Shown here: positions 7,736 to 17,636 of the stretch, piece after piece | How positions within the stretch are numbered: the stretch's first letter is position 1 | Layout of the letters: the number at the start of each line of letters is the position of its first letter | NCBI RefSeq assembly: GCF_022170825.1 | Contig: NZ_CP081878.1 | Location: forward strand, 1,824,001 to 1,888,000 | Direction: 5' to 3' | DNA length: 64,000 nucleotides | Source of the DNA: Exiguobacterium acetylicum | GTDB lineage: Bacteria; Bacillota; Bacilli; Exiguobacteriales; Exiguobacteriaceae | Notes under the pieces: generated by a model | Told to the model about the DNA's origin: nothing | The model's database searches: none | The model's input: the letters and a program-made list of their open reading frames with translations, nothing else | Made by a program: the position numbers and the translations under genes

Positions 7736-8434
7736 ATGAACGAATGGTTATGGATCCCTTCTATCTTCTTGACGATGGGACTATTGGTTTTCAGTTATTA
7801 TCTTTTTGGAAAGACCGGGTTGTTGATGTGGATTGCCATCGCAACAATCATTGCAAACATTCAAGTCACTCAAACCGTCGATATTTTTGGTTTCGTCTTT
7901 ACGTTAGGAAACGTCGTCTATGGTAGTTGTTATCTTGCGACAGATATCCTCAACGAGAAATACGGAAAACAGGTTGCTCGTAAAGGAGTCTATATGGGAT
8001 TCTTCTCCCTCATCACGACGACCGTCCTCATGCAGTTCAGTCTCTTATATACACCACTTGCGGATAAAGCTGCACTCGAAACATCCAATTCCTTACATTT
8101 ATTGTTCGGACTCTTACCATGGATTGCGGTTGGTAGTCTTGCCGCTTATCTTGTCTCGCAACTATTCGATGTCTTTATCTATTCGAAGATCCGTCAGAAG
8201 ACAGGCGAACGGAAACTGTGGTTACGAACAACTGGTTCAACCGTCTTAAGCCAGTTACTCGATACGTTAACGTTTTGTGCGATTGCCTTTCACGATATGC
8301 CGTTCTCGATTTGGTGGCAAATCTTCGTGACGACGTATCTTGCGAAATTCGTAGTCGCTTGGTTCGCAACACCATTCATGTATTGGGCAAAACGCATTCA
8401 TCCGACGAAACAGTCGACAGATGCTGCTGCGTAA
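7736..8434 (+). CDS. yhhQ: Queuosine precursor transporter (YhhQ / VUT-1 family)
   Basis: 232 residues with about six membrane segments. Diagnostic segments are NVVYGSCYLATDILNEKYGK (D-I-L-N-E motif) and STVLSQLLDTLTFCAIAFH (S-Q-L-x-D-T). COG1738 proteins import preQ0/preQ1-type 7-deazaguanines for tRNA queuosine salvage. ATG 7736 follows AAAGGAGTACACCTC. No PreQ1 riboswitch was recognised in the 90-bp upstream gap, where a standard promoter fits. Ligand is inferred from family. Confidence 0.85.
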   Translation: MNEWLWIPSIFLTMGLLVFSYYLFGKTGLLMWIAIATIIANIQVTQTVDIFGFVFTLGNVVYGSCYLATDILNEKYGKQVARKGVYMGFFSLITTTVLMQFSLLYTPLADKAALETSNSLHLLFGLLPWIAVGSLAAYLVSQLFDVFIYSKIRQKTGERKLWLRTTGSTVLSQLLDTLTFCAIAFHDMPFSIWWQIFVTTYLAKFVVAWFATPFMYWAKRIHPTKQSTDAAA

Positions 8435-8494
8435 CATAAAAAATAACTAGATGACTTGACGAAATTGTCGGATAATGGGAGTGGAGGTGCCTGC

Positions 8495-8851
8495 ATGAAA
8501 ATCAAACGAAATGAACCGTTTCGTTATACGTTGAAAACGCCAGTAACAGGTGAATTTTATTTATTAAAAAACGACCAACGTACACCGAACGGACAAATGA
8601 AAATTCATAATGTCTCACCGAATGGCTTAGCAATCAGCACATCACTTAAACTTCCTATTCAGAAATCAATGAAAATCGTTGTCGAATTTTCGTTGATTGA
8701 AGGTCAGAAACCCCTTTGTATTGAAGGACAGTTATTGCATGAGAAGCCTGTCGGTCCCGAGCGTTTGTACGGCATCCGCCTTAATCCGTCAACGACAGAT
8801 CGTGAGACGATTATCGCTCAAGTTAAACAAGTTGCTCAACTCGAGCGATAA
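8495..8851 (+). CDS. PilZ-domain protein (c-di-GMP receptor candidate)
   Basis: 118 residues. Starts KIKRNEPFRYTL, a degenerate form of the RxxxR c-di-GMP loop, followed by NVSPNGLAIST, which matches the (D/N)xSxxG motif, then a beta-barrel-like remainder ending in a basic helix. Single-domain PilZ proteins bind c-di-GMP and signal to motility, matrix or membrane targets. The ATG at 8495 has GTGGAGGTG upstream; the upstream in-frame ATG (8456) has none. A GGDEF protein is encoded at 12.8 kb. Confidence 0.8.
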   Translation: MKIKRNEPFRYTLKTPVTGEFYLLKNDQRTPNGQMKIHNVSPNGLAISTSLKLPIQKSMKIVVEFSLIEGQKPLCIEGQLLHEKPVGPERLYGIRLNPSTTDRETIIAQVKQVAQLER

Positions 8852-8863
8852 CAATCCATTATT

Positions 8864-8902
8864 AAAAGAGACACTGCTCGTTCATGAGCAGTGTCTCTTT
8901 TT
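8864..8902 (+). terminator. Bidirectional terminator between PilZ gene and malL
   Basis: AAAAGAGACACTGCTC-GTTCAT-GAGCAGTGTCTCTTTTTT. A-rich 5' flank gives a U-tract for malL on the minus strand as well. Confidence 0.9.
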
Positions 8903-8914
8903 TCTGTTATAGAG

Positions 8915-10585
8915 TTATCCCTCAAACGTTCGAAAAACGACGGCTTCGTAAGGTCGAAGTGTCAGTTCGCCTGACACCACAGCCTCATCATAATTCCCGA
9001 TGACACGATCTGACGTATCGTGCGCAACTGGAATGGTTACATCGTGATCTGCAAACGAACAATAGACATACCATGTTTCTCCTTCAAGCGTCCGTGAGTA
9101 TGCGTATACTTCCGGATGGTCTTCGAGTATGAGTTCGTATCGTCCATACACGACGAGTTCATGATCGTGTCGTAGACGAATCAATTGTTGATAATAATAG
9201 AAAATCGATTGCTCATCTGCTAGCGCCTGTTCGACATTGATTTCCGGATAATTCGGATTAACCTTCAACCATGGTGTTCCAGTCGAGAAACCAGCATTCT
9301 CCGACGCATCCCACTGCATCGGTGTCCGAGCGTTGTCACGTCCCTTAATATGAATCGAGCGTAACAATTCAGCCGGTGATGCGCCTTGTTCCGTTCGTTC
9401 TTTCCACATGTTCCGAATTTCGATATCTTCATAGTCAGCAATGTCCTCAAAAGCGACGTTCGTCATCCCGATTTCTTCGCCTTGATAGATATATGGCGTC
9501 CCTTTTAACAGATGCAATAGCGTAGCAAGCATTTTCGCTGATTCGACGCGGTACGTCGAGTCATTACCAAAGCGACTGACGACACGTGGTTGGTCATGGT
9601 TGTTCCAGTAAAGAGAATTCCAGCCCGTCTCATGTAACGCTGTCTGCCATTTAGTGAAGTTTTGCTTTAGTTTGAGCAAATCAAACGGAATGACATCCCA
9701 TTTCCCATTCGGTCCAGAATCAAGATCCATATGCTCGAACGTAAAGACCATGTTGACCTCCTGACGTTCCGGGTCCGTATAAAGGATCGCATCATCCGTT
9801 GTTGCTCCTGGCATCTCACCGACTGTCAATACATCATACTTTCCAAACGATGCTTCATTCATCTCATGCAGAAATTCGTGGACGCGTGGTCCATTGATGT
9901 AATGTTCTCCACCATCTCCATACAGTGCTCCTGGATGAACGGTTGCATCTGGTAATCCAGGCGTCTTCGAAATTAAGTTGATGACATCCATCCGGAAACC
10001 ATCGATGCCTCGATCCAACCAACGGCGAATCATTCCATATACATCGTGGCGCATCTGCTCATTTTCCCAGTTTAAATCAGGTTGTTTCTTCGAGAACAAG
10101 TGTAAGTAATACTCATTCGTTGCTTCATCATACTCCCACGCTGGACCTGAGAAAATCGAACCCCAGTTATTCGGTAGAGAACCGTCGGGATTTGCTGGGC
10201 GCCACATGTAATAATCCCGATATGGATTGTCCTTACTTTGACGTGATTCAGCGAACCATTGGTGTTCATCCGACGAGTGATTGATGACGAGATCCATGAC
10301 GATTTTAATATCTCGTGCATGTGCCTCATCTAAAAGACGATCAAAATCAGCCATCGTTCCAAATTCCTTCATGATGGCTTCATAATCTCGGATATCGTAT
10401 CCATTATCGTCATTTGGTGAATCATAGACAGGACTCAGCCATATGACGTCGATGCCCAGTGTCTTTAAATAGTCTAGCTTCTCGATGATCCCGTTCAAGT
10501 CTCCGATTCCATCCCCATTCGAATCGTTATAACTACGTGGGTAAATTTGATAAACGACACTATCATGCCACCATTTTCGTTCCAT
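8915..10585 (-). CDS. malL: GH13 oligo-1,6-glucosidase / alpha-glucosidase
   Basis: 556 residues, the usual length. Family GH13 regions in order: DVIWLSPVYDSPNDDNGYD, MDLVINHSSDEHQWF (region I), GFRMDVIN with the nucleophile Asp (II), TVGEMPG with the acid/base Glu (III), and NNHDQPR (IV). The INHSS form of region I favours isomaltose/sucrose-type alpha-glucosidase over trehalose-6-phosphate hydrolase. Cytosolic: no signal peptide. A cre site and LacI-type operator lie upstream (10633-10667), so carbon catabolite control is expected. No transporter is adjacent. Confidence 0.88.
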   Translation of the reverse strand: MERKWWHDSVVYQIYPRSYNDSNGDGIGDLNGIIEKLDYLKTLGIDVIWLSPVYDSPNDDNGYDIRDYEAIMKEFGTMADFDRLLDEAHARDIKIVMDLVINHSSDEHQWFAESRQSKDNPYRDYYMWRPANPDGSLPNNWGSIFSGPAWEYDEATNEYYLHLFSKKQPDLNWENEQMRHDVYGMIRRWLDRGIDGFRMDVINLISKTPGLPDATVHPGALYGDGGEHYINGPRVHEFLHEMNEASFGKYDVLTVGEMPGATTDDAILYTDPERQEVNMVFTFEHMDLDSGPNGKWDVIPFDLLKLKQNFTKWQTALHETGWNSLYWNNHDQPRVVSRFGNDSTYRVESAKMLATLLHLLKGTPYIYQGEEIGMTNVAFEDIADYEDIEIRNMWKERTEQGASPAELLRSIHIKGRDNARTPMQWDASENAGFSTGTPWLKVNPNYPEINVEQALADEQSIFYYYQQLIRLRHDHELVVYGRYELILEDHPEVYAYSRTLEGETWYVYCSFADHDVTIPVAHDTSDRVIGNYDEAVVSGELTLRPYEAVVFRTFEG

Positions 10586-10632
10586 CCTCTACACACTCTC
10601 CTTTTTTATGTACCAATCGTGCCACAAGTTGA

Positions 10633-10667
10633 GCAAACGATTGCATCAAATTTTAAAAGCGCTTTCA
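10633..10667 (-). promoter_or_regulatory. cre site and LacI-type operator upstream of malL
   Basis: On the minus strand TGAAAGCGCTTTTA (10667-10654) matches the CcpA catabolite-responsive element in 13 of 14 positions. Ten bp closer to the gene is the dyad GCAAACGATTGC (10633-10644), typical for a LacI-family maltose/sugar repressor. A promoter TTGTGA-16 bp-TAAAAT overlaps the cre box. Binding is inferred from the motifs. Confidence 0.65.
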
Positions 10668-10811
10668 ATTCTCACAACGTCATCTTATCATGTCCATAAG
10701 TGGCACTCAAGCACGAACCGAAAGTTATTTGGTATCATGAAATACGAAATACATGCGTTTATGAACGTCACGATGATGGGAAAGAAAGGTATGAGAAAGG
10801 AGTGTGGACGA

Positions 10812-11429
10812 ATGTATCGTCGGTATTTGCTCTTCCTAGTGTGGGCGGTTTCTATTGTTTTTATTTTGTTATTTGGGAATAATCGTGTTTTCCCTGAAGG
10901 TTTTTTAATTTCTTTTCTACGATTTGATCAAAGTCAATTTGATACATCCGTTTTAAGTTTATTTTCCTTACTCGGTATCTACCCATTCGCTTTCTTTTTA
11001 TTATTCTTAGATGAAAAGCGATTCATGCGTCCTGGACCGCTCGTTGCAAGCATTGGGTCGTTTTTCTTAGGTGCTTTCGTATTGATGCCTTACGTTGCTC
11101 TCGCGATTCCAAGAAAAACATTTCTCCCTTTTCGTCGTCGAGGTTGGATTCCGACCGTCGTTGCCTTACTGAGCGTCGTGACGACCTTATTACTGTGGAT
11201 TGCCCTCGCGCGTTCCGATTGGAGTATTTTCCGTATCTATTTTGAGACGAATCAATTCGTTCGGACGATGACTGTCGATCTATTATTATTCTATATTTTA
11301 CAAGTCTATCTGTTGCGCCGAATTCGTCTCCGCAATGCGCAGACATTTCAGTGGCTAGACGCGATTCCTCTCTTTGGTTTATTCCGCTATCTGTTTGCAA
11401 GACATTTGCCAGCATCCTCAAAATCTTGA
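10812..11429 (+). CDS. Multi-pass membrane protein, unknown function
   Basis: 205 residues with about six hydrophobic helices: 7-23, 45-65, 72-105, 117-137, 150-165 and a C-terminal one. Short basic loops and a charged C-terminus. ATG 10812 follows AAAGGAGTG; longer in-frame starts run back into the malL promoter region and are not supported. No motif recognised. It sits directly before thyA (48 bp). Confidence 0.7.
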   Translation: MYRRYLLFLVWAVSIVFILLFGNNRVFPEGFLISFLRFDQSQFDTSVLSLFSLLGIYPFAFFLLFLDEKRFMRPGPLVASIGSFFLGAFVLMPYVALAIPRKTFLPFRRRGWIPTVVALLSVVTTLLLWIALARSDWSIFRIYFETNQFVRTMTVDLLLFYILQVYLLRRIRLRNAQTFQWLDAIPLFGLFRYLFARHLPASSKS

Positions 11430-11477
11430 TTTATGGTACAATGAAATTTGGATTTTTTGAAAAGGAGCTGTCATCCG

Positions 11478-12272
11478 ATGGAACAATATCATGCACTTTG
11501 CGAACACATTTTGGAACACGGAACAAAAAAAGAAGACCGGACGGGAACGGGGACGCTCAGCGTATTTGGTCATCAAATGCGCTTCTCCCTTCAAGATGGC
11601 TTTCCGCTCATTACGACGAAAAAGTTACATATGAAGTCGATCATCCATGAATTGATCTGGTTCATCTCTGGCGATACGAATATTCGTTATCTACAAGAAA
11701 ACGGCGTGCGTATTTGGAACGAATGGGCAGATGAGAATGGAGACTTGGGGCCTGTTTACGGGGCACAGTGGCGCTCTTTCCCGCGTCCTGATGGCACAAC
11801 GGTCGATCAACTCGCACAAGTCATCGAACAAATCAAAACGAACCCAGATTCACGTCGCTTGATCGTCAGTGCTTGGAACCCTGGACAAGTTGATGAGATG
11901 GCTTTACCTCCATGTCATCTCTTATTCCAGTTTTATGTAGCTGATGGAAAACTATCGTGCCAATTGTATCAACGTTCGGCTGATGTTTTCCTAGGTGTCC
12001 CATTTAATATTGCATCTTATGCCTTACTGACACATATGATTGCTCATGTCTGCGGTCTTGAAGTCGGTGACTTTGTACACACGCTTGGTGACGCTCACAT
12101 CTACTCAAACCATATCGAACAAGTCAATCTTCAGTTGACGCGTACACCAAAAAAATTACCAACGTTACGATTTGCTCGAACAGTCGAGCGAATTGAAGAC
12201 TTCCGCTTCGAAGACATCATTATTGAAGGTTATGATCCAGATCCACATATTAAAGGTGTGGTCGCCGTATGA
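11478..12272 (+). CDS. thyA: Thymidylate synthase (ThyA type)
   Basis: 264 residues, exact length of E. coli-type ThyA. Catalytic Cys in [12 protein letters not shown] (about residue 146), RQRSAD-like [20 protein letters not shown] for dUMP binding, and [12 protein letters not shown]. Converts dUMP and methylene-THF to dTMP and DHF. ATG 11478 follows AAAGGAGCTG. The ATGA overlap with dfrA couples translation with the enzyme that recycles DHF. Confidence 0.97.
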   Translation: MEQYHALCEHILEHGTKKEDRTGTGTLSVFGHQMRFSLQDGFPLITTKKLHMKSIIHELIWFISGDTNIRYLQENGVRIWNEWADENGDLGPVYGAQWRSFPRPDGTTVDQLAQVIEQIKTNPDSRRLIVSAWNPGQVDEMALPPCHLLFQFYVADGKLSCQLYQRSADVFLGVPFNIASYALLTHMIAHVCGLEVGDFVHTLGDAHIYSNHIEQVNLQLTRTPKKLPTLRFARTVERIEDFRFEDIIIEGYDPDPHIKGVVAV

Positions 12273-12745
12273 TCACACATATCGTAGCGTATACGAAAAA
12301 TCGTATCATCGGTCGTGACAATGCGATGCCTTGGCTTCTTCCAGCTGATTTGGCACACTTCAAGCGTACGACGATTGGCAAACCGATCATCATGGGACGA
12401 AAGACGTTCGAATCAATCGGACGCCCGTTGCCAGGTCGGGAGAACATCGTCATTACGCGCGATCAAACGTTTGCAGCAGAAGGCGTAACGATTTGGCACG
12501 ATCTATCTGCTTTACAATCGTACGTTGATTCAGAGGAAGAAGTCTTTTTGATTGGCGGAGGAGAATTGTTCGCCCAAACGCTTCCTCTTGCCCGACGTCT
12601 GTATGTGACCGAAATTGATGCGGTTCTGTCTGGAGATGTCCATTATCCTGAAATCCCGTCTTCCTTTCAGATCACTTCTGAAACCCGTTATGACGCGGTC
12701 GAGGGAAACGATTATCCGTTCATTATTCGTCGATATGATTTGTAA
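12269..12745 (+). CDS. folA: Dihydrofolate reductase
   Basis: 158 residues. N-terminal [25 protein letters not shown] carries the substrate-binding W/P loop and Asp/Glu region, followed by [18 protein letters not shown] (NADPH-binding) and FLIGGGELF. Reduces DHF to THF; second gene of the thyA-folA pair with a 4-bp ATGA overlap. This is the target of trimethoprim by family. Followed by a strong terminator. Confidence 0.97.
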   Translation: MITHIVAYTKNRIIGRDNAMPWLLPADLAHFKRTTIGKPIIMGRKTFESIGRPLPGRENIVITRDQTFAAEGVTIWHDLSALQSYVDSEEEVFLIGGGELFAQTLPLARRLYVTEIDAVLSGDVHYPEIPSSFQITSETRYDAVEGNDYPFIIRRYDL

Positions 12746-12749
12746 ACAA

Positions 12750-12797
12750 AACCAGCCACCTTGCTCCGAATCCGGAAGCAGCGTGGCTGGTTTTTTA
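12750..12797 (+). terminator. Terminator of thyA-folA
   Basis: AAACCAGCCAC.../...GTGGCTGGTTTTTT with an internal imperfect helix; the A-rich 5' side also serves the convergent GGDEF gene. Confidence 0.88.
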
Positions 12798-14312
12798 CGG
12801 AATTTGTATAATCCATTCTGCAATCCATTCCTCCATATCGGTCTCTATGTTAGCAGTCATGATATAGTCTGTTGCACCGCGAGATAATGCATCTGCTAGA
12901 CGATCGTCTTCTTGATCCGTGACAACTAAAACATCAATAATCGACTCTCGTTGCTGTCTCCACTCTTCTAATCGCCAAAAGTTCTCTGTTGCTAACTCAG
13001 CGAGCGAAAGAATCGCCAATTGTAATGATGTCGTTCGTTGGTCGGCTAACGAAATCACTTCAATCTGGTATTTCGGATGATCGGGCAGTTCGAATTTATG
13101 TAACTGTTCAAGTAGCCCTTCCTCCACCCGGATATAAACCGGTGATTTTTCAATGGATATTGCTGTAGAATAGGAAATCACCTGATTACGCCCGTTACGT
13201 TTCGCTTGATATAGCGCTTCATCTGCCTCCGCTGTTGCTTGCGCAAGGGATGTGTGGAGATCAAAAGAAAAGGAGAGACCAATCGAAACCGTTACTTTTA
13301 AACCGTTCGCAAAAATATGACGCTCGACACGCTCGCGAATTTTATTCATACTCATAACGGCTTGAGATAAGGTTTCTGCCGAAAACAACAAAATGAATTC
13401 CTCACCACCGAAACGAATGAATTCGTCATCCAAGCGAGCCGCTTGTTGCACGACGGTAGCTAGTTCTGAGAGGACTAAGTCCCCTGTTGGATGTCCATGT
13501 AAATCATTGATGCGCTTAAAATGATCGATGTCAAAAATCGCTAGTCCGAATGTCCGCTGTTCACGTTCGAGACGTGCTAAGCGACGGTCAAAAGCATTTT
13601 GAAGATATTTACGGTTATACGCGCCCGTCAGCTCATCCACTAAGATCGTCGATGATACAATTCGTAGTTTTCGTAAAAGTCTTGCTAGACGAACATGCCG
13701 TTCCTCATTCGTCACCGTTTCATCCCAGTAGTCATCTGCCCCCATCTCATAGCTAACCTGACGAATTTCCGACCGATTCGGACCGACGATGATGACTGGA
13801 ACGAATGCAGATTCCATTTGCTTGATGAACTTTCGGAACAATTCTAACGAATCTATGATACAAGCATGGTCGATGATGACAGCGTCCATCGCAATATCAT
13901 GAGAAATCGATAAGGTGTCTTCAATCGAACTGAAAAAACGTGACATATAGCGTGCCTGTTCGAGCGACTTCTTCCATTTGATATTCTCAAGGAAACGTCT
14001 TGTCACGGTGACGACTAATTCCTTTCGAATTCGATTCGCGCGTGAGCGTTCCGACAACTGATCAACGATCGGTTGTAGTAATTCTTTGACGATCGGCTGC
14101 GAAATGACCGCATTCATTTGCTCCCAAGTAGCTTTTTCTCGACTCACTTGATCGGCAAGTCCTTTGAAGAGTTCTTCTCTACCGAGTCCTTCCATCCAGC
14201 TTGCTAATGCTAGTAATTCTGTCCGCGGTACGGTCGACATCCGAAGTAACGTCTCCACCATGATAATGGTTTGTTGAAGTTGCTTTTCTGTCCGCTTTCG
14301 ACCCCGTTCCAT
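12795..14312 (-). CDS. Receiver-like / GGDEF / receiver-like protein (diguanylate cyclase candidate)
   Basis: 505 residues. Helical N-terminus (1-110), a response-regulator-like fold (about 115-215; hydrophobic strand ...VPVIIVGPNRSE... and GADDYWDE), a GGDEF domain (about 225-390) with active site RFGGEEFILLF and an intact inhibitory RxxD (RLDD) five residues before it, then a C-terminal receiver-like domain (about 400-505; IDVLVVTDQEDDRLADALSRGATDYI). Makes c-di-GMP from 2 GTP if active; GGEEF and the I-site argue for activity and product inhibition. ATG 14312 follows GAGGGGATTTTC. No partner kinase nearby. Confidence 0.88.
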   Translation of the reverse strand: MERGRKRTEKQLQQTIIMVETLLRMSTVPRTELLALASWMEGLGREELFKGLADQVSREKATWEQMNAVISQPIVKELLQPIVDQLSERSRANRIRKELVVTVTRRFLENIKWKKSLEQARYMSRFFSSIEDTLSISHDIAMDAVIIDHACIIDSLELFRKFIKQMESAFVPVIIVGPNRSEIRQVSYEMGADDYWDETVTNEERHVRLARLLRKLRIVSSTILVDELTGAYNRKYLQNAFDRRLARLEREQRTFGLAIFDIDHFKRINDLHGHPTGDLVLSELATVVQQAARLDDEFIRFGGEEFILLFSAETLSQAVMSMNKIRERVERHIFANGLKVTVSIGLSFSFDLHTSLAQATAEADEALYQAKRNGRNQVISYSTAISIEKSPVYIRVEEGLLEQLHKFELPDHPKYQIEVISLADQRTTSLQLAILSLAELATENFWRLEEWRQQRESIIDVLVVTDQEDDRLADALSRGATDYIMTANIETDMEEWIAEWIIQIP

Positions 14313-14363
14313 GAAAATCCCCTCTCTTTCTATACATCCGAAGAACATTCCTCGGATAAAGAG

Positions 14364-14393
14364 AAAGCGAGGGCATTCCCCCGCTTTTTCAAC
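14364..14393 (-). terminator. Terminator of fumC
   Basis: Minus strand AGCGGGGG-AATG-CCCTCGCT followed by TTCTCTTT. Confidence 0.7.
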
Positions 14394-15788
14394 TCACGCT
14401 TTTAGATTTGGACGGACCATGTCTGCTGGTACGATCCATTGATCATATTGCTCTTCTGTTAGTAAACCCGTTGCAAGTGCCGCCTCTTTTAATGTCGAGC
14501 CCGACTGATGGGCTGCTTTCGCAATTTTCGCTGCATTTTCATACCCGATGTGCGGGTTAAGTGCTGTGACGAGCATAAGCGAACGTTCGACGTTTTCAGC
14601 GATGACCGATTGCTCTGGCTCAATTCCGATTGCACAATGGTCATTAAAGGAATGCAGGGCGTCTGTCAGTAAACGAACCGACTGGATGAAGTTATACATG
14701 ATGACCGGTTTGAAGACGTTTAGTTCAAAGTTCCCTTGGCTCGCAGCGAAACCAATCGTTGCATCGTTACCGAGAACTTGTGCTGCGACCATCGTCAACG
14801 CTTCACTTTGCGTCGGGTTGACTTTCCCTGGCATGATTGAACTACCTGGTTCGTTTTCTGGAATCGTGATCTCACCAATTCCCGCTCGCGGACCTGATGC
14901 GAGCCAGCGAACATCGTTTGCGATCTTCATCGCATCCATCGCTAGTGCTTTGACGGCACCATGCGTAAAGACAAGTTGATCGTGGCTCGTTAAGGCGTGG
15001 AATTTATTTTCCGCACTCGTAAACGCATAGCCCGTTTCTTCGCTCATCTTTTTCGCTGCCAAATCACCGAACTCGGGATGTGCATTGATACCAGTCCCAA
15101 CTGCTGTACCGCCGATTGCGAGTTCTGTTAATGGATCAAGCGTCCGTTCGACCATCTGCTTTGAGAGTTCAAGCATTCGTACCCATCCACTGATTTCTTG
15201 CCCGAGTGTAATAGGAGTTGCATCTTGTAAGTGCGTCCGTCCAATCTTGACGATATCCGCAAAGGCTTTCGCTTTTTCATCCAGTGTCGCGTGAAGCGCA
15301 TCGATCGCTGGGAACAATGATTCAAGTAATACCGTCTTCGCTGCTAAATGCATCGCTGTCGGATATGTATCGTTTGAACTTTGTGATTTGTTGACGTCAT
15401 CATTCGGATGGATCGTCGTTTCACTACCTTGTTCTTTTAGTTTTCGTGTCGCGACCCGAGCGATCACTTCATTGACGTTCATATTAGATTGTGTCCCTGA
15501 TCCCGTTTGCCAAACGACAAGCGGAAACTCATCATCGAATTTCCCCGCGATGATTTCGTCACAGACTTCAGCGATAACCCCGGCTTTTTCCGCCTCGAGT
15601 ACACCTAAGTCACGGTTCGCGAGTGCTGCTCCTTTTTTCAGGACTGCGAAGGCACGAATGACTTCAATCGGCATCTTTTCGGTTCCGATTTTAAAGTTTT
15701 CCAAACTACGTTGTGTTTGAGCGCCCCATTCTTGCGCTTCCGGTACACGAATTTCCCCCATCGTGTCACGTTCTAGACGGTATTCCAT
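14394..15788 (-). CDS. fumC: Class II fumarate hydratase
   Basis: 464 residues. The superfamily signature [15 protein letters not shown] (about residue 315) contains the mobile catalytic loop; the TH motif is [11 protein letters not shown], and SSNDTYPT and [12 protein letters not shown] are further class II boxes. Interconverts fumarate and malate in the TCA cycle, iron-independent. ATG 15788 has GGGGG 9 nt upstream; the in-frame TTG at 15794 is an alternative. Monocistronic. Confidence 0.96.
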   Translation of the reverse strand: MEYRLERDTMGEIRVPEAQEWGAQTQRSLENFKIGTEKMPIEVIRAFAVLKKGAALANRDLGVLEAEKAGVIAEVCDEIIAGKFDDEFPLVVWQTGSGTQSNMNVNEVIARVATRKLKEQGSETTIHPNDDVNKSQSSNDTYPTAMHLAAKTVLLESLFPAIDALHATLDEKAKAFADIVKIGRTHLQDATPITLGQEISGWVRMLELSKQMVERTLDPLTELAIGGTAVGTGINAHPEFGDLAAKKMSEETGYAFTSAENKFHALTSHDQLVFTHGAVKALAMDAMKIANDVRWLASGPRAGIGEITIPENEPGSSIMPGKVNPTQSEALTMVAAQVLGNDATIGFAASQGNFELNVFKPVIMYNFIQSVRLLTDALHSFNDHCAIGIEPEQSVIAENVERSLMLVTALNPHIGYENAAKIAKAAHQSGSTLKEAALATGLLTEEQYDQWIVPADMVRPNLKA

Positions 15789-15906
15789 AAACAAATTCCC
15801 CCTTTTGATTACTTCTCCTATAGTTTACCGCAAAAGCAGATAGAATGGGAATGAGAGAGACAGTTTTGGGGAATAGTTTATTATCGAAAAAAGGAGTGAA
15901 GATTTC

Positions 15907-17211
15907 ATGTGGTTGATCAATTTAATGATTGTTTTACTATTAATTCTAGCAAACGGCGTGTTCGCAATGACCGAACTCGCTTTGTTGTCTTCAAAACGGT
16001 CGAAATTAGAAAAAGCAGCGAATGATGGTAAAAAGTCAGCCCATGTTGCGTTAGAACTGCTCGATCGACCAACCGATCTGCTGTCGACCGTACAAGTCGG
16101 CATCACGTTGATTGGAATCATTAACGGTGCTTTTGGTGGTGCTGCTCTCTCAGGCCCAGTCATCAATTGGCTCGCACAATTCGGATTTCTCGCTCCTTAC
16201 GCTAGTACGATCGGCTATATTCTGGTCGTGACGGTCATCACTTATATCTCGCTCGTCATTGGTGAACTTGTTCCAAAACGGATTGCACTCGTCAGTCCTG
16301 AAAGGGTCACGATGTGGCTCGCCCCACCGATGCGCTTTTTCTCGATCATCCTTCGACCATTCATCTGGGTCCTTAGTAAATCAACTAGCTCCATCTTCCG
16401 CTTGATTGGTCTCGATCGATTACAAACGGAAGACGAAACAGAAGATGAAGTCCGCCAATTACTGATTCGTGGTACTCAAGAAGGCACGTTTAATCGATCA
16501 GAAGCCGAACAAGTCTCTCGTGTCTTTGATTTCCACGATTTATACGCTTACGAACTGATGGAGCCACGAACGGTTACCGAATGGATTGACTTAGCCGATG
16601 AACCTGATACGATCTTGCGCGAACTAAAAGAAGCGCGACATCGTAACTTACCTGTTGGTCATGGTGATTTGGATCACTTCGTCGGCTTCATCGATGCTAA
16701 AGAAGTCCTATCAACGGAACAACCTGTTCAAGAGCTTGAACGACTGATTCAATCCCCGCTGATCGTGCCTCGTCAATTGAAAGCAACGGTCTTGCTCGAG
16801 CGGATGCGAAAAGAGACGGTATCAATCGCTTTCGTCTTAGATGAGTATGGTGGTTTTCTCGGTATGATCACGTTATTCGATATCCTCGAGGCATTCGTCG
16901 GTGAGATTTCGAGCGTCGAAGAAGAACCGGAACTCGTCATGCGTAAGGATGGTTCCTTTCTTGCTGATGGATTACTGCACATCGATGATTTAAAGCGAAC
17001 GCTTGGTTATACAGACGATTTACCCGGTGAACAGTTAAACGCCTATCATACGGTTGCCGGTTTAATTTTGTATACGCTAGGTGATGTACCTTCTCGCGGT
17101 AGTACTGTCGAGATTGGTCCGTACCGATTTGAGGTCGTTGACTTAGACGGACGTCGCGTCGATCAAATCCTCATTGAACGAATTGAACATGAACAACCAC
17201 CCCTGCCGTGA
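15907..17211 (+). CDS. CNNM/CorC-family membrane protein (DUF21-CBS-CorC_HlyC)
   Basis: 434 residues. DUF21 membrane domain (about 1-190, four hydrophobic segments, NGVFAMTELALLSSKRSKLE near the N-terminus and VIGELVPKRIAL), two CBS motifs (about 210-335), and a C-terminal CorC_HlyC module (about 350-425). Homologues such as B. subtilis MpfA export Mg2+ or handle divalent metals; the historical name is hemolysin-like. ATG 15907 follows AAAGGAGTGAAGATTTC. Mg2+ as substrate is by family. Confidence 0.88.
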   Translation: MWLINLMIVLLLILANGVFAMTELALLSSKRSKLEKAANDGKKSAHVALELLDRPTDLLSTVQVGITLIGIINGAFGGAALSGPVINWLAQFGFLAPYASTIGYILVVTVITYISLVIGELVPKRIALVSPERVTMWLAPPMRFFSIILRPFIWVLSKSTSSIFRLIGLDRLQTEDETEDEVRQLLIRGTQEGTFNRSEAEQVSRVFDFHDLYAYELMEPRTVTEWIDLADEPDTILRELKEARHRNLPVGHGDLDHFVGFIDAKEVLSTEQPVQELERLIQSPLIVPRQLKATVLLERMRKETVSIAFVLDEYGGFLGMITLFDILEAFVGEISSVEEEPELVMRKDGSFLADGLLHIDDLKRTLGYTDDLPGEQLNAYHTVAGLILYTLGDVPSRGSTVEIGPYRFEVVDLDGRRVDQILIERIEHEQPPLP

Positions 17212-17226
17212 TGGTAGGGGTGGTTC
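17193..17226 (+). terminator. Hairpin at the end of the CNNM-type gene
   Basis: AACCACCCCTGCC-GTGAT-GGTAGGGGTGGTT spans the stop codon. It has no good U-tract on either strand, so it may be an RNA-stabilising hairpin or a weak terminator. Confidence 0.5.
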
Positions 17227-17234
17227 ACTGTACA

Positions 17235-17636
17235 TCAAACTTCATACAAGCGTAACGCCTCGCGTGCTACACGATCTGCCTTGTTCTCGGATCTTGGAAT
17301 CCACTTCACGAATGCAAGCGGTAAGAGTTGATAGCGCTCAAAGGCAGGATCAAAGATTGTCTGTGTTCGTTTGTTCTTGACGAATTCACGTTCGACTGCA
17401 AGTGCAACCGCTTCTGAATCGGTCCGAAACGATATGACGCTCTCTCCTTGCGCGATGAGTTCATGTGCCCACTCGACTGCTTTCGCAAAAGCGATGAATT
17501 CTGCTTCATGATTATTAATCGCTTGGATTTGATACATTTTCTCCGTGACTTCGCCTTCGGAGTTTTTACTAAAGAGTCCAACCGCCGCTTCGTCGTTTGA
17601 AGGACGGACCGTACCGTCAAAATAAAGTTCAACCAT
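17235..17636 (-). CDS. RNase HI-like protein
   Basis: 133 residues. The RNase H fold's acidic residues are visible: VELYFDGTVRP (Asp), NNHEAEFIAFAKAV (Glu), FRTDSEAVALAV (Asp) and ENKADRVAREA (Asp). Similar single-domain proteins in Bacillus (YpeP/YpdQ type) degrade RNA in RNA-DNA hybrids, though some have weak activity. ATG 17636 overlaps the end of the upstream GTPase gene by 8 nt, so the two are translationally coupled. Confidence 0.82.
   Translation of the reverse strand: MVELYFDGTVRPSNDEAAVGLFSKNSEGEVTEKMYQIQAINNHEAEFIAFAKAVEWAHELIAQGESVISFRTDSEAVALAVEREFVKNKRTQTIFDPAFERYQLLPLAFVKWIPRSENKADRVAREALRLYEV

Noticed and set aside
14548-15720. Long plus-strand frames across fumC
   Set aside because: Shadows of a GC-biased fumC third-position pattern; fumC signatures are unambiguous on the minus strand.
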